Part shown: positions 1 through 8,900 of the stretch, piece by piece | How positions within the stretch are numbered: position 1 is the first letter of the stretch | How the letters are laid out: each line of letters opens with the position of its first letter | Assembly: GCA_946481615.1 (NCBI GenBank) | Contig: CAMLOR010000023.1 | Location: 1-25,492, forward strand | Length of the DNA stretch: 25,492 nt | Origin: an uncultured Aquimonas sp. | GTDB taxonomy: Bacteria; Pseudomonadota; Gammaproteobacteria; Xanthomonadales; Xanthomonadaceae | Direction of reading: 5' to 3' | Notes under the pieces: model-generated | Told to the model about the DNA's origin: nothing | The model's database searches: none | What the model saw: the letters and a program-made list of their open reading frames with translations, nothing else | Made by a program: the position numbers and the translations under genes

Positions 1-1435
1 AGTCGTAGAAGATCGCGCGCCGGTTGCGCGTGATGCCGAAGTTCTTCAGCAGCAGATCGCCCGGGAAGATGTTGCTGCGGGCCAGATCCTTGATCGCCTG
101 CCCGTAGTCGAGCACCGCGCGTTCGGCGTCGTCCTCGGGCACTTCGCGCACGTAGAGGTTGAGCGGCCGCAGGCGGCGCTCGACGTAGCAGTGCGCCACG
201 ACCAGATCGTCGCCGTCCTCGTACACGCTCTCGCGGCAGCCTTCGAGCAGTTCGTGCAGCAACGCGGACTCGAACTGCGCCTTGGCGAAACGCAGGAAAC
301 GGAACTCCTGCGCGTCGACCAAGCGCCCGACGCGGTCGTGGCGGAACACGATGCGGTACTTCGCCATCACCTCTTCGCGCGCGATTTCCTTCGGGAAGGC
401 GAAGTGATCGCGGATCAGCTTGAAGACGAGCGGATACGAGGGCAGCGTGAACACCAACATCACCATGCCGCGCTCGCCGTCGGCGTGCACGAAGCGCTCG
501 TCGCGGCGGTGGGCGAGGTGGCGGAAAAAGTGGCGATAGCGCTCCGTCTTGCCCTGCTTGGCGCGCCCCAGCACGGTGTAGAGCTCGTCCACCGGCTTGC
601 GTGGCAGCAGCGTGCGCAGGAAGACGACGGCATCGCCCACGGTTTCCAGATCCGCGAGGAAATAGCTGCGCGTGTAGCCGAACACCTGCGCCACGTGATC
701 GCGCTCGGTGAGCACCGCATCCACGCGCAGGCCGCCGCCGTCGTTGGCCAGCGCGATCACCAGCGGCGCGTGGCGCTGCTCGCCGTAGGCGCGTCCCACG
801 AGATAGGCGCGCTGTTCGCGGTAGAACACGGTTTCCAGCAGCTCGATGGCGACGAGCGGTTCGAAGCGCTCCGTGACCGCCTGCGCCACCGCCGTGGCGC
901 AGCGGCCCGCATCTTCGTAGGGCACCGCGAAGGCGTAATCGTCCAGCACACGGCGGAATACGGCGGCGAGATCGCCGAACACCGCGTAGCTGTGGCGCGC
1001 CACCGGATGCGTGATGCGGTCGGTGGGCTCGATATCCAGCGCGACGAACTCGATCGCCGGATCCACGCCGCGCGTCCTGAAGAAACGCCGCGTCAGCGTG
1101 TTGTAGTAGGTCTTGTACATCTCCTGGTCGAGCAGCGGCGCGATGCCGGCGGCGTAGGCGTCGCGGATCGCGCCCCAGAGCGCGCGGTCGGTGGCGCGCG
1201 CGCCGAGCGTGCCGGCGAGCCATTCGTGCATTTCCGCCACGCACACGTCGTAGAGTTCGATGCGTTCGACGACGTCGGCGCGCATCGCCGCCCAGTCGCG
1301 TGCTTCGAAACGGCCACGCGCGCGCTGCGTGATGGCGCGGAAGCGCGCGTTGTAATCGGCGAAGCCGCGCCGCAGCCCCGCGGCCGCGCGTGCCGCGAGC
1401 GAAAGCGCGTCGGTGTCGAGGCGTGTCTCGTTCAT
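1..1435 (-). CDS. aceK: Isocitrate dehydrogenase kinase/phosphatase AceK (3' end outside window)
   Basis: Bifunctional cytoplasmic enzyme that phosphorylates isocitrate dehydrogenase to switch it off and removes the phosphate again, dividing isocitrate between the TCA cycle and the glyoxylate shunt. The 478 visible residues start MNETRLDTD and include [10 protein letters not shown], a nucleotide-binding stretch close to E. coli AceK ([13 protein letters not shown] followed by LVFKLIRD), and near the cut edge [10 protein letters not shown] and [13 protein letters not shown]. The reading frame runs off the window at ...AIFYD, just where the family's conserved DYDEI motif begins. E. coli AceK is 578 aa, so about 100 residues are missing. 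It lies 35 bp downstream of a LysR gene on the same strand. No clear Shine-Dalgarno precedes the ATG; the leader is partly a REP half-unit. The frame is not in doubt; the start is the first ATG after the LysR stop and fits the family's N-terminus. The substrate gene icd lies 1.9 kb away. Confidence 0.95.
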   Translation of the reverse strand, partial: MNETRLDTDALSLAARAAAGLRRGFADYNARFRAITQRARGRFEARDWAAMRADVVERIELYDVCVAEMHEWLAGTLGARATDRALWGAIRDAYAAGIAPLLDQEMYKTYYNTLTRRFFRTRGVDPAIEFVALDIEPTDRITHPVARHSYAVFGDLAAVFRRVLDDYAFAVPYEDAGRCATAVAQAVTERFEPLVAIELLETVFYREQRAYLVGRAYGEQRHAPLVIALANDGGGLRVDAVLTERDHVAQVFGYTRSYFLADLETVGDAVVFLRTLLPRKPVDELYTVLGRAKQGKTERYRHFFRHLAHRRDERFVHADGERGMVMLVFTLPSYPLVFKLIRDHFAFPKEIAREEVMAKYRIVFRHDRVGRLVDAQEFRFLRFAKAQFESALLHELLEGCRESVYEDGDDLVVAHCYVERRLRPLNLYVREVPEDDAERAVLDYGQAIKDLARSNIFPGDLLLKNFGITRNRRAIFYD

Positions 1436-1443
1436 GTCGGCGT

Positions 1444-1470
1444 GCCCGGCACCTGGATTCCCGCCCGGCC
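1444..1470. repeat. REP-like half-unit between lysR and aceK
   Basis: The 16 bases at 1444-1459 (GCCCGGCACCTGGATT) recur exactly at 10563-10578 and, slightly shorter and inverted, at 3237-3250. These are the outer part of a REP-like unit whose full form continues as a GC-rich hairpin ending in ATGACG. Here only the first part is kept. It fills the 35-bp gap between the LysR stop and the aceK start. Confidence 0.6.
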
Positions 1471-2385
1471 TCACGCCGCTTTCTCCCCACCCTCGCGCCG
1501 CGCCGCGCCCGCGGTATAAGCCCGCGCCTCCTCCACCAGCCACGCTCGGAACGCCGCCAGCCCCGCATGGTTCGCCGAGCGCGGCGGATACACCAGATAG
1601 TGCGAGTAATCCGCCGGCAAACGCTGCTCGAACAGCGCGACCAGCAGGCCCGCATCCATCATCGGCTGGGCCAGCGTGACGCGGCCGAGCGCGATGCCCA
1701 TGCCTTCGGCCGCGGCGCGATGCAGCGTTTCGCTGTCGGTGAAATTGGCGCGGTAACGCCTGGGCGGCGTGCCGCCGAAGCGCGCGAACCAATCGCTCCA
1801 GCGCCCGCCCGGATCGCCCAGCAAGGGAAATTCCGACAATGTCTGCAGGGTTGGGCGGCCCAGCCTCTCGATCAGCGCCGGGCTCGCTGCCGGCGTCACC
1901 CAGTCGTCGAGCAGGTGCACGGCTTCCACGCCCGGCCACTGTCCGCGCCCGAAACGCAACGCGGCATCGATCTCGCGCTCGCGCTCGAAATCCACCAGCG
2001 CCGTGCTCGATTGCAGATTGAGCTCCAGTTGCGGATGCAGCGCGAGGAAGCGCCCGAGCCGCGGCACCAGCCAGCTCGAGGCGAACGAGGCCATCAGCGA
2101 GATGCCCAGCACCTGGTCGCGCTTGGCGCCGTAAGGCCGCAGCGCGTGTTCAATGGTGTCGAGCGCCGGCGCGATGCGATCGAACAGGCGCTGGCCGTCG
2201 GGCGTGAGCGCAATGCCGCGCGTGCTGCGTTCGAACAGGCGCTGGTCGAGGCGGTCTTCCAGCCCCTTGATCTGATGGCTCAGCGCGCTCACGGTGAGGT
2301 GCAGCGCCTCGGCGGCGCGCGAAAGATTGCCCAGGCGCGCAGCCGCCACGAAGCCCTGGAGCGCATGCAGCGGGGGTCGGCTCAT
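1471..2385 (-). CDS. LysR-family transcriptional regulator (GcvA-like)
   Basis: DNA-binding regulator of 304 aa, normal LysR length. The winged helix-turn-helix lies at about residues 5-63 ([20 protein letters not shown], then the recognition part [17 protein letters not shown] and wing [14 protein letters not shown]). This pattern resembles the GcvA/AmpR branch. The effector-binding domain fills about residues 90-290. It starts at an ATG at 2385, immediately beside a dyad that could be its own operator. It is divergent from the 42-aa gene at 2490 and upstream of aceK on the same strand, so it may control either. The ligand cannot be told from sequence. The C-terminal tail is alanine- and glutamate-rich and probably unstructured. 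The family assignment is sure; the target genes are inference. Confidence 0.93.
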   Translation of the reverse strand: MSRPPLHALQGFVAAARLGNLSRAAEALHLTVSALSHQIKGLEDRLDQRLFERSTRGIALTPDGQRLFDRIAPALDTIEHALRPYGAKRDQVLGISLMASFASSWLVPRLGRFLALHPQLELNLQSSTALVDFEREREIDAALRFGRGQWPGVEAVHLLDDWVTPAASPALIERLGRPTLQTLSEFPLLGDPGGRWSDWFARFGGTPPRRYRANFTDSETLHRAAAEGMGIALGRVTLAQPMMDAGLLVALFEQRLPADYSHYLVYPPRSANHAGLAAFRAWLVEEARAYTAGAARREGGEKAA

Positions 2386-2411
2386 CTTGAATCCCCTTCA
2401 AGCCTGGCTTG
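2386..2411. promoter_or_regulatory. Candidate LysR operator with two overlapping dyads
   Basis: CTTGAA-N5-TTCAAG (2386-2402) is a perfect 6-bp inverted repeat and contains the LysR-type T-N11-A pattern at 2388-2400. It overlaps a second perfect palindrome, CAAGCC-T-GGCTTG (2399-2411). Both lie directly upstream of the LysR start, in the 104-bp space shared with the divergent gene at 2490. The arrangement suits autoregulation; binding is inferred. Confidence 0.45.
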
Positions 2412-2489
2412 CAGAACCGTCGCTACCGGAACGATCCACAGAGGCTTATCTTCGTCCTCGTTCAACAAACAACGCAAGAGGAGATAGCC

Positions 2490-2618
2490 ATGAAAGTGTT
2501 CGAAGCGCTGGTTTTCCTGTTCAAGGGCCTGCTGTTCCTGGACGGCCATCTGACCCACGACCTTGAGTCGCACGCCGACACGGCGGGCTGCGCGCGGAGC
2601 GCGGGCGGCTGCGGTTGA
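2490..2618 (+). CDS. Small hypothetical protein, 42 aa
   Basis: I do not recognise this gene. It reads MKVFEALVFLFKGLLFLDG and continues to a polar, glycine- and cysteine-containing tail (GCARSAGGCG). The first 17 residues are strongly hydrophobic, so the product may be a membrane peptide or an exported one without a clear cleavage site. The start was chosen because a strong ribosome binding site (AAGAGGAGATA) lies directly before this ATG; the reading frame extends upstream but has no comparable site. It is divergent from the LysR gene across a 104-bp space with LysR-like dyads, so it is the natural candidate for LysR control. A large hairpin follows 19 bp after the stop. Support is the RBS, the context and the hydrophobic N-terminus only. 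Confidence 0.5.
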   Translation: MKVFEALVFLFKGLLFLDGHLTHDLESHADTAGCARSAGGCG

Positions 2619-2636
2619 TGCCGGTGTCGAATTGCA

Positions 2637-2689
2637 GTCCGGGTGTCCGGTGCGGCGGGCGAAATGCACGCGGCACCGGACATCCGGAC
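2637..2689. repeat. 17-bp inverted repeat (long hairpin)
   Basis: Arms 2637-2653 and 2673-2689 pair at 16 of 17 positions, and the remaining pair would be G-U in RNA, with a 19-nt loop. No T-tract follows on either strand, so it is not a standard intrinsic terminator. It could stabilise or end the small transcript at 2490-2618, or be a lone palindromic repeat. Confidence 0.7.
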
Positions 2690-2723
2690 CTCGCAACTGG
2701 CTGATTCGCGATGCCGTCGAGTC

Positions 2724-2739
2724 TGGCACGCGGCTTGTA
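2724..2739 (+). promoter_or_regulatory. Candidate sigma-54 promoter (imperfect -12)
   Basis: TGGCACG-CGGC-TTGTA at 2724-2739 matches the -24/-12 consensus TGGCACG-N4-TTGCA with correct spacing, except that the usually conserved C of the -12 GC is T. It would start transcription near 2750, giving a leader of about 43 nt to the ATG at 2793. A sigma-70 -10 reading (TTGTAA) is the alternative. Confidence 0.35.
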
Positions 2740-2792
2740 AGGGAAATTGCGGACGCGCATGCGCCACCCCGTTCCCTGCAAGGAGTTCGACC

Positions 2793-3068
2793 ATGGCCAC
2801 CGCCAGCAGCCGCAGCAGCAGTTCTTCTTCGCGCACCCTGAACGGGGCGTCGCGCAGTGCCAAGCGCGTCGCGCGCCGGACCGAAACCCGGGGCCGGGCG
2901 CTGACCAATTACCTGAGCCGCGAAAGCGCCGCCATCGCGCGCCGCGCGGGCAACCTGTATTCCAGCACCCGCACCGCGGCGCGCAGCCACCCGATCGCCG
3001 CCGTGGGCGTGGTGGCCGGCGTGGCCGCCCTGCTGGGCGGCCTCTGGTACGCGATGAAGAATCGCTGA
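2793..3068 (+). CDS. Small C-terminally anchored membrane protein, 91 aa (ElaB/YqjD-like layout)
   Basis: A 91-aa protein with a serine- and arginine-rich N-terminus (MATASSRSSSSSSRTLNG), a basic, probably helical middle at about residues 20-62, and one C-terminal transmembrane segment (about residues 66-86, starting HPIAAVGVVAGVAALLGG) ending in YAMKNR. This layout resembles the DUF883/ElaB-YqjD group of tail-anchored inner-membrane proteins, some of which bind ribosomes in stationary phase; the likeness here is in layout and in the HP-x-hydrophobic tail, so the family is tentative. The ATG at 2793 has an ideal AAGGAG seven bases upstream. It stands alone, preceded by a sigma-54-like site and followed by an intrinsic terminator at 3170-3214. 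Confidence 0.75.
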   Translation: MATASSRSSSSSSRTLNGASRSAKRVARRTETRGRALTNYLSRESAAIARRAGNLYSSTRTAARSHPIAAVGVVAGVAALLGGLWYAMKNR

Positions 3069-3169
3069 TCCGGGTACCGGGCCGCCTGGCCAGCCACTTC
3101 GGCGACCCGAGACATCTGCGCCGTCCCTTCACTCCCCCGGGGACTCTCTCCAACCACAGGGCGCAGACC

Positions 3170-3214
3170 GCGGGAACGCTCCGGCAGGGAGGCCGGGCGT
3201 TCCCGCAACTTTTT
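3170..3214 (+). terminator. Rho-independent terminator
   Basis: Perfect 10-bp stem 3170-3179 with 3197-3206 (GCGGGAACGC / GCGTTCCCGC). An inner 5-bp stem 3181-3185 with 3192-3196 closes a 6-nt loop. The stem is followed by AAC and five T residues (3210-3214). It is oriented to end the transcript of the 91-aa gene, about 100 bp after that stop. Confidence 0.8.
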
Positions 3215-3217
3215 GCT

Positions 3218-3327
3218 CGTCATCCGCGGAGGCGGGATTCCAGGTGCCGGACGCCGCGTAGTTGCGGCGTAGTTGCGGCGTAGTTGCGGCCGTTCGCACC
3301 CGGGTCCCCGCCTGCGCGGGGACGACG
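3218..3327. repeat. REP doublet (MITE-like, 110 bp) downstream of icd
   Basis: Two REP-like units face each other: CGTCATCCGCGGAGGCGGG... from 3218, and its imperfect inverse ending at 3327 (...GCGGGGACGACG). Ends are about 30 bp and match at most positions with one 2-nt gap. The right unit holds a perfect hairpin, 3304-3311 with 3316-3323, loop CTGC, which lies just past the icd stop and could help end icd transcription, although no T-tract follows. The centre is a tandem repeat at 3258-3290. The same family occurs at 1444-1470 and 10563-10672. Confidence 0.65.
3258..3290. repeat. Three perfect tandem copies of an 11-bp unit
   Basis: GTAGTTGCGGC occurs three times with no mismatch at 3258-3268, 3269-3279 and 3280-3290. 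It lies between the two arms of the REP doublet. Such a short array is likely to vary in copy number between strains. Confidence 0.85.
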
Positions 3328-3328
3328 A

Positions 3329-4627
3329 TCAGAGCGCCTTGATCAACTCGTCCGCGAACTCCGAGCACTTCACTTCCGTCGCGCCTTCCATCAGGCGTGC
3401 GAAGTCGTAGGTCACGGTCTTGTTGCCGATCGCGGTGTCCATCGCACGGATGATGGCGTCGGCCACTTCGGTCCAGCCCATGTAGCGGAACATCATCTCG
3501 CCCGAGAGGATGACCGAGCCCGGATTGACTTTGTCGAGGTTGGCGTACTTCGGCGCGGTGCCGTGCGTGGCTTCGAACACCGCGTGGCCGGTGACGTAGT
3601 TGATGTTGCCGCCCGGCGCGATGCCGATGCCGCCGATCTGCGCGGCGAGCGCGTCGGAGAGATAGTCGCCGTTGAGGTTGAGCGTGGCGATCACGTCGAA
3701 GTCTTCCGGACGCGTGAGCACCTGCTGCAGCGTGATGTCGGCGATGGCGTCCTTGATGACGACCTTGCCGGCGGCAATGGCGGCCTTCTGCTCGGCGTTG
3801 GCTTCCGCCTCGCCCTTCGCGGCCTTGGTGCGTTCCCACTGATCCCAGGTGTAGACCTTGTCGCCGAACTCGCGCTCGGCCAGCTGGTAGCCCCAGTTGC
3901 GGAACGCGCCTTCGGTGAACTTCATGATGTTGCCCTTGTGCACCAGCGTCACGCTCTTCTGCTTCGTGATGAGCGCGTACTCGATGGCGGCGCGGATCAG
4001 GCGCTCGGAACCGTCCTTCGAGACCGGCTTGATGCCGATGCCGGAGGATTCCGGGAAACGGATCTTCGAGAACTCCTTCGGGAAGGCTTCCTTGAACATC
4101 GCGAGGAATTTCTTGTTCGCCTCAGAACCCGATTCGAATTCGATGCCGGCGTAGATGTCCTCGCAGTTCTCGCGGAAGATCGTCATGTCGACGAGATCCG
4201 GGCGCTTCACCGGCGAGGGCACGCCCTTGAACCAGCGCACCGGGCGCAGGCAGACGTAGAGATCGAGCATCTGGCGCAGCGCCACGTTGAGCGAGCGGAT
4301 GCCGCCGCCGATCGGCGTGGTGAGCGGGCCCTTGATCGAGACGAGATAGTCGCGGCAGGCCTGCACGGTGGATTCCGGCAGCCAGGTGCCGAACTGGTTG
4401 TTCGACTTCTCGCCGGCGTAGATCTCCATCCAGTGGATCTGGCGCTGGCCGCCGTAGGCCTTCTTCACCGCCGCATCGAACACGCGCACCGACGCGCGCC
4501 AGATGTCGGGGCCGGTGCCGTCGCCTTCGATGAAGGGAATGATCGGGTTGTTCGGCACGTTGAGCTTGCCGTTCGCGATCGTGATCTTGGCGCCGCCGGC
4601 GGGGGCGGTGAGCGTGGGTTCGGCCAT
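3329..4627 (-). CDS. icd: NADP-dependent isocitrate dehydrogenase
   Basis: Cytoplasmic TCA-cycle enzyme that oxidises isocitrate to 2-oxoglutarate and CO2 with NADP+. The 432 residues match the E. coli-type homodimeric enzyme throughout: [14 protein letters not shown] near the N-terminus, [13 protein letters not shown] at residues 107-119 with the substrate-binding serine S112 (the AceK phosphorylation site in E. coli is Ser113), [15 protein letters not shown], and [14 protein letters not shown]. The start at 4627 is preceded by GGAGG seven bases upstream; an in-frame start 27 bp further up lacks such a site. It is divergent from the lytic transglycosylase across 65 bp. The stop abuts a REP doublet. 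AceK, which would control it through S112, is encoded 1.9 kb downstream on the same strand. Confidence 0.97.
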   Translation of the reverse strand: MAEPTLTAPAGGAKITIANGKLNVPNNPIIPFIEGDGTGPDIWRASVRVFDAAVKKAYGGQRQIHWMEIYAGEKSNNQFGTWLPESTVQACRDYLVSIKGPLTTPIGGGIRSLNVALRQMLDLYVCLRPVRWFKGVPSPVKRPDLVDMTIFRENCEDIYAGIEFESGSEANKKFLAMFKEAFPKEFSKIRFPESSGIGIKPVSKDGSERLIRAAIEYALITKQKSVTLVHKGNIMKFTEGAFRNWGYQLAEREFGDKVYTWDQWERTKAAKGEAEANAEQKAAIAAGKVVIKDAIADITLQQVLTRPEDFDVIATLNLNGDYLSDALAAQIGGIGIAPGGNINYVTGHAVFEATHGTAPKYANLDKVNPGSVILSGEMMFRYMGWTEVADAIIRAMDTAIGNKTVTYDFARLMEGATEVKCSEFADELIKAL

Positions 4628-4692
4628 GGGGAATCCTCCAGTGAAGGCCGCCATTGTCCTAGGTTTTAGGTGGGCGCTGCTAGCATCCGGCC

Positions 4693-5862
4693 ATGCACCG
4701 ATACTTCCTGCTGCTGGCCCTGGCCGCGACGCACGCCACGGCCGCCGACCTCTCCGCCTGCCTGGCGAAACTCGAACCGGCGGCGCGCGCCAAGGGGGTT
4801 TCAGCCGCGACCTACGCGCGCCACACGCAAGGCCTCGTCGCCGATCCGGCCGTGCTCGAGGCGCTCGACGCGCAACCGGAGTTCGTCACGCCGATCTGGG
4901 ACTATCTCGCCGGCCTCGTGGATGCCGAACGCATCGCCGACGGCAGGCGCATGCTGCAAGAACATGCGGCGACGCTGGACGATGTTTCGAAGCAGTATCG
5001 CGTCGACAAGGAAGCCATCGTCGCGGTGTGGGGCGTGGAGAGCGATTTCGGCCGCGTGTCCGGCAGGAAGCCGCTGCTCGTATCGCTCGCGACGCTGTCG
5101 TGCGAAGGCCGGCGCCAATCCTACTTCCGCGAGGAGTTCTTCGCGACGCTGAAGATCCTGCAATCGGGCGACGTGCGCGAGGAGGATCTGAAAGGCTCCT
5201 GGGCCGGCGCGTTCGGGCAGACGCAGTTCATGCCGAGCACGTTCCTGCGCCTGGCGGTGGATTTCGACAAGGACGGCCGGCGCGATCTCGTGCGCAGCGC
5301 CGCCGATGCCCTGGCGTCCACCGCGAACTACCTCGCGAAAGGCGGCTGGCGCGTCGGCGAGCCCTGGGGCTTCGAGGTGACATTGCCCGCCGGTTTCGAC
5401 GCGCGCGGCAGCGGGCGCAAGTTCCGCAAACCGCTGTCGTTCTGGAAAGCGAAAGGCATCGCGCGCATCGACGGCGCGCCGCTCGGGCGGGCGGATCGCA
5501 GCGCGGCGCTGATCCTGCCGGCCGGCGCGCGCGGCCCGGCCTTCCTCGTATTCCGCAACTACGACGTGATCTTCTCGTACAACGCGGCGGAAAGTTACTC
5601 GCTCGCCATCGCACTGCTGAGCGACCAGCTGCGCGGCGCGCGCGGCCTGGCGACGGCGTGGCCGACCGGCGATCCCGGCCTGTCGCGCGCCGAACGCCGC
5701 GAACTGCAGACCCTGCTCGCGGCCCGCGGCCACGACATCGGCGAGATCGACGGCATGATCGGCAAGGCCACGCGCACCGCCATCGTGACCGAACAGCGGC
5801 GCCTCGGCCTCGAAGCCGACGGCCGCGCCGGTCGACGCCTGCTGGGCGCGCTGCGCCGCTGA
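4693..5862 (+). CDS. Lytic murein transglycosylase, MltB family, with peptidoglycan-binding domain
   Basis: Cleaves the glycan strands of peptidoglycan in the periplasm, forming 1,6-anhydromuramic ends. The 389 residues begin with a signal peptide (about 1-18, [17 protein letters not shown]). The SLT/MltB catalytic domain covers roughly residues 20-310; the catalytic glutamate is E116 in VWGVESDFG, followed by the family motifs [15 protein letters not shown] and [19 protein letters not shown]-terminal peptidoglycan_binding_1 domain spans about 330-387 ([20 protein letters not shown] then [11 protein letters not shown]). There is no lipobox cysteine after the signal peptide, so the protein looks soluble rather than a lipoprotein like E. 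coli MltB. The ATG gives a clean signal peptide; the Shine-Dalgarno is weak. It is divergent from icd and followed by a short hairpin before the DUF11 gene. Confidence 0.93.
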   Translation: MHRYFLLLALAATHATAADLSACLAKLEPAARAKGVSAATYARHTQGLVADPAVLEALDAQPEFVTPIWDYLAGLVDAERIADGRRMLQEHAATLDDVSKQYRVDKEAIVAVWGVESDFGRVSGRKPLLVSLATLSCEGRRQSYFREEFFATLKILQSGDVREEDLKGSWAGAFGQTQFMPSTFLRLAVDFDKDGRRDLVRSAADALASTANYLAKGGWRVGEPWGFEVTLPAGFDARGSGRKFRKPLSFWKAKGIARIDGAPLGRADRSAALILPAGARGPAFLVFRNYDVIFSYNAAESYSLAIALLSDQLRGARGLATAWPTGDPGLSRAERRELQTLLAARGHDIGEIDGMIGKATRTAIVTEQRRLGLEADGRAGRRLLGALRR

Positions 5863-5881
5863 CCCCGCGTTCGCGCGGGTT
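5862..5881 (+). terminator. Weak terminator-like hairpin with UUCG loop
   Basis: Stem 5864-5869 with 5874-5879 (CCCGCG / CGCGGG), closed by loop TTCG, directly overlapping the transglycosylase stop region. The tetraloop favours stability, but there is no T-tract. It may only separate the two transcripts in part. Confidence 0.4.
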
Positions 5882-5950
5882 GAACGGGGCGGCGCTCCGG
5901 GGCAAAGTCGGCACGTGCCTGCAGGGGGCACGGGAACAGGGGAGAACGCA

Positions 5951-8900
5951 ATGACGCTTCGCGACGTGGCGACCACGATGTTGCTTGCGTTCCTGGCGGC
6001 CGCCTCGCTGCCGGCCTGGGCGCAAACGGCGGACCAGGAAGTGGTGAGCGCGGTCGACTCGCCCGACCCGGTGACGCCGGGCGCGGCACTCGCCTATACC
6101 GTCACCCTCACCAACCACGGCCCCGACCCGGCGACCAACGGCGGCATCAACCTGAACCTGCCGTCCGAGCTCGCGTACCAGAACGCGGCCGCGCCGGCCG
6201 GCTTCACCTGCACCACGTTCGGCAGCGCGGTCAGTTGCACGATGCCGAGCCTGCCCGTCGGCACCTACGTCATCACGATCAACACACTGGTGGGCGCCTT
6301 CCTGGCGAACTTCCCCGACACCAGCGTCATGACGAGCTTCGCTCCCTCCGGCGTCACGGTCGACCCGAACAACGGCAACAACAACAAGACGGCCACCACC
6401 ACGGTGGACACGGCGCAGATCGATCTGACGGTCGCGGTGGCGGACTCGCCCGACCCCGTGTTCCCCGACGGCAACATCACCTACACCGCCACCGTGAACA
6501 ACGCGGGGCCGGATGCCGCCACCAACGTCAGTTTCAACGTGTTCAACAGCGGCAACCTGCGCTTCCAGTCGCTGAGCGCGCCGGCCGGTTTCAGCTGCGC
6601 GCCGCCCGCCGCCGGCGCCACGCCCACCTTCACGTGCAGCATCGCCAGCCTGGCGGGCGGATCGAGCAGCGTGTTCACCGTGGTGGTGCAGGCCGACGAC
6701 GCCCTGCTCGGCGCGAACGACAGCACCGTGTCGACCGTCTTCAGCGTCAACGGCACCGGCAACGAAACCGCGGGCGGCAACAGCGAAACCGAGAACACGT
6801 CTTACGTCACGCCCGATGCCGATGTTTCGGTGTCGGTGTCGGACAGCCCCGACCCGGTGGGTCCCGACGGCGACATCACCTACACCGCCACCGTCACCAA
6901 CAACGGCCCGGATCCGGCCACGAACACCACGTTCAGCGTGTTCAACAACGGCTCGCTGCAGTTCCAGTCGCTCATCGCGCCCGCCGGTTTCAGCTGCTCG
7001 CCGCCTGCCGTCGGCGGGAATCCGACCTTCAGCTGCACGCATCCGTCCTTCGAGAACGGTGCCAATGCGGTGTTCACCGTCGTGGTGCGCGCCGAGGACA
7101 GCGTGCTGGGCGTGAACGACGGCACCGTCTCTACCGTTTTCACGGCGTCCAGCGGCGTGTCGGACCCGGCTCCCGGGAACAACACCGAAACCGAGGACAC
7201 CGCCTACGTCACGCCCGATGCCGATGTCGCGGTGACGGTGTCGGACAGCCCCGACCCCGTGGGACCCGACGGCGACATCACCTACACCGCCACCGTCACC
7301 AACAACGGCCCGGATACCGCGACCGGCACCATCTTCAGCGTGTTCAACAACGGCTCGCTGCAGTTCCGGTCGCTCATCGCGCCCGCCGGCTTCAGCTGCT
7401 CGCCGCCTGCGGTCGGCGGGAATCCGACCTTCAGCTGCACGCATCCGTCCTTCGCTAACGGTGCCAGTGCCGTGTTCACGGTGGTGGTGCGCGCCGAGGA
7501 CAGCGTGCTGGGCGTGAACGACGGCACCGTCTCCAGCGTGTTCACTGCGACCAGCGGCGTCGCCGATCCGGCGCCCGGCAACAACACCGAGACCGAGGAC
7601 ACGGCCTACGTCACGCCCGACGCCGATGTTTCGGTGACGGTGTCGGACAGCCCCGACCCGGTGGCGCCCGACGGCGACATCACCTACACCGCCACCGTCT
7701 CCAACAACGGCCCGGATACCGCCACCGACACGGGCTTCAGCGTGTTCAACAACGGCTCGCTGCAGTTCCAGTCGCTCACGGCGCCCGCAGGCTTCACCTG
7801 CACGCCGCCGGCCGTCGGCGCGGCACCGGTCTTCAGCTGCACGAATCCGTCGTTCGCCAATGGCGCCAGCGCGGTGTTCACGGTGGTGGTGCGCGCCGAT
7901 TCCGGCGTGCTGGGCGTGAACGACGGCACGGTGTCCACGGTTTTCACCGCAGCCAGCGGCGTGTCGGACCCGGTTCCCGCGAACAACACCGAAACCGAGG
8001 ACACGGCCTACGTGTCGCCGGACGCCGATCTTTCCGTGACGGTGAGCGATGCGCCCGATCCGGTGTCGCCCGATGGCGACATCGCCTACAGCGTCCTGCT
8101 CGCGAATGCCGGCCCGGACGCGGCCACCGGCACGAACTTCAACGTGTTCAACAACGGGACGCTGCAATTCCAGTCGGTCAGCGCGCCGGCGGGGTTCACC
8201 TGCACCCCGCCCGCGGTCGGCGCCGCGCCGGTCTTCAGTTGCACGCACCCTTCCTTCGCGAGCGGCGCCGAGGCGACTTTCACGGTCGTGGTGCGGGCCG
8301 ATGCCGGCGTGCTGGGCGCCAACGACGGCACGGTGTCCACCGTGTTCAGCGCGAGCAGCGGCGTCTCCGATCCGGACCCCAACGACAATAGCGAAACCGA
8401 AGACACGGCCTACGTGACCCCCGACGCCGATCTGTCGGTGACGGTGAGCGATGCGCCCGATCCGGTCGGCCCCGACGGCACGCTGGTCTACACCGCGACC
8501 ATGGGCAACGCAGGACCCGACGCCGCGACCGACGCCACGTTCTCGGTGTCCAACAACGGCTCGCTGCAATTCCAGGCGATCACGGCGCCCGCGGGCTTCA
8601 CCTGCACGCCGCCCGCGGTCGGCGCCGCGCCGACCTTCACCTGCACGAATCCCTCGCTGGCCGCGGGCGCGAACGTGCAGTTCACGCTGACGACGCACGC
8701 GGAAGCCGACGTGCTCGGCACCAGCGACGGCACCATCACGACGAGCTTCTCGGTGTCGAGCGCCGTGTCCGATCCGGACGGCACCGATAACGCCGAGAAC
8801 GAAGACACCGCCTACGCGGTTCCCGACGCGGATCTGGCGATCACCGCGAGCGGCGCGCCGGGCAGCGTGGCGTCCGGCGACGACATCGCCTACAGCGTGT

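Noticed and set aside
3258..3290. CRISPR-like array
   Set aside because: The copies are 11 bp, directly adjacent and have no spacers; it is a simple tandem repeat.
6880..8808. Five antisense open frames of 106 codons at 402-bp intervals inside the DUF11 gene
   Set aside because: They recur only because the DNA repeat unit recurs; no ribosome binding sites and low-complexity composition. They are shadows of the sense repeats.
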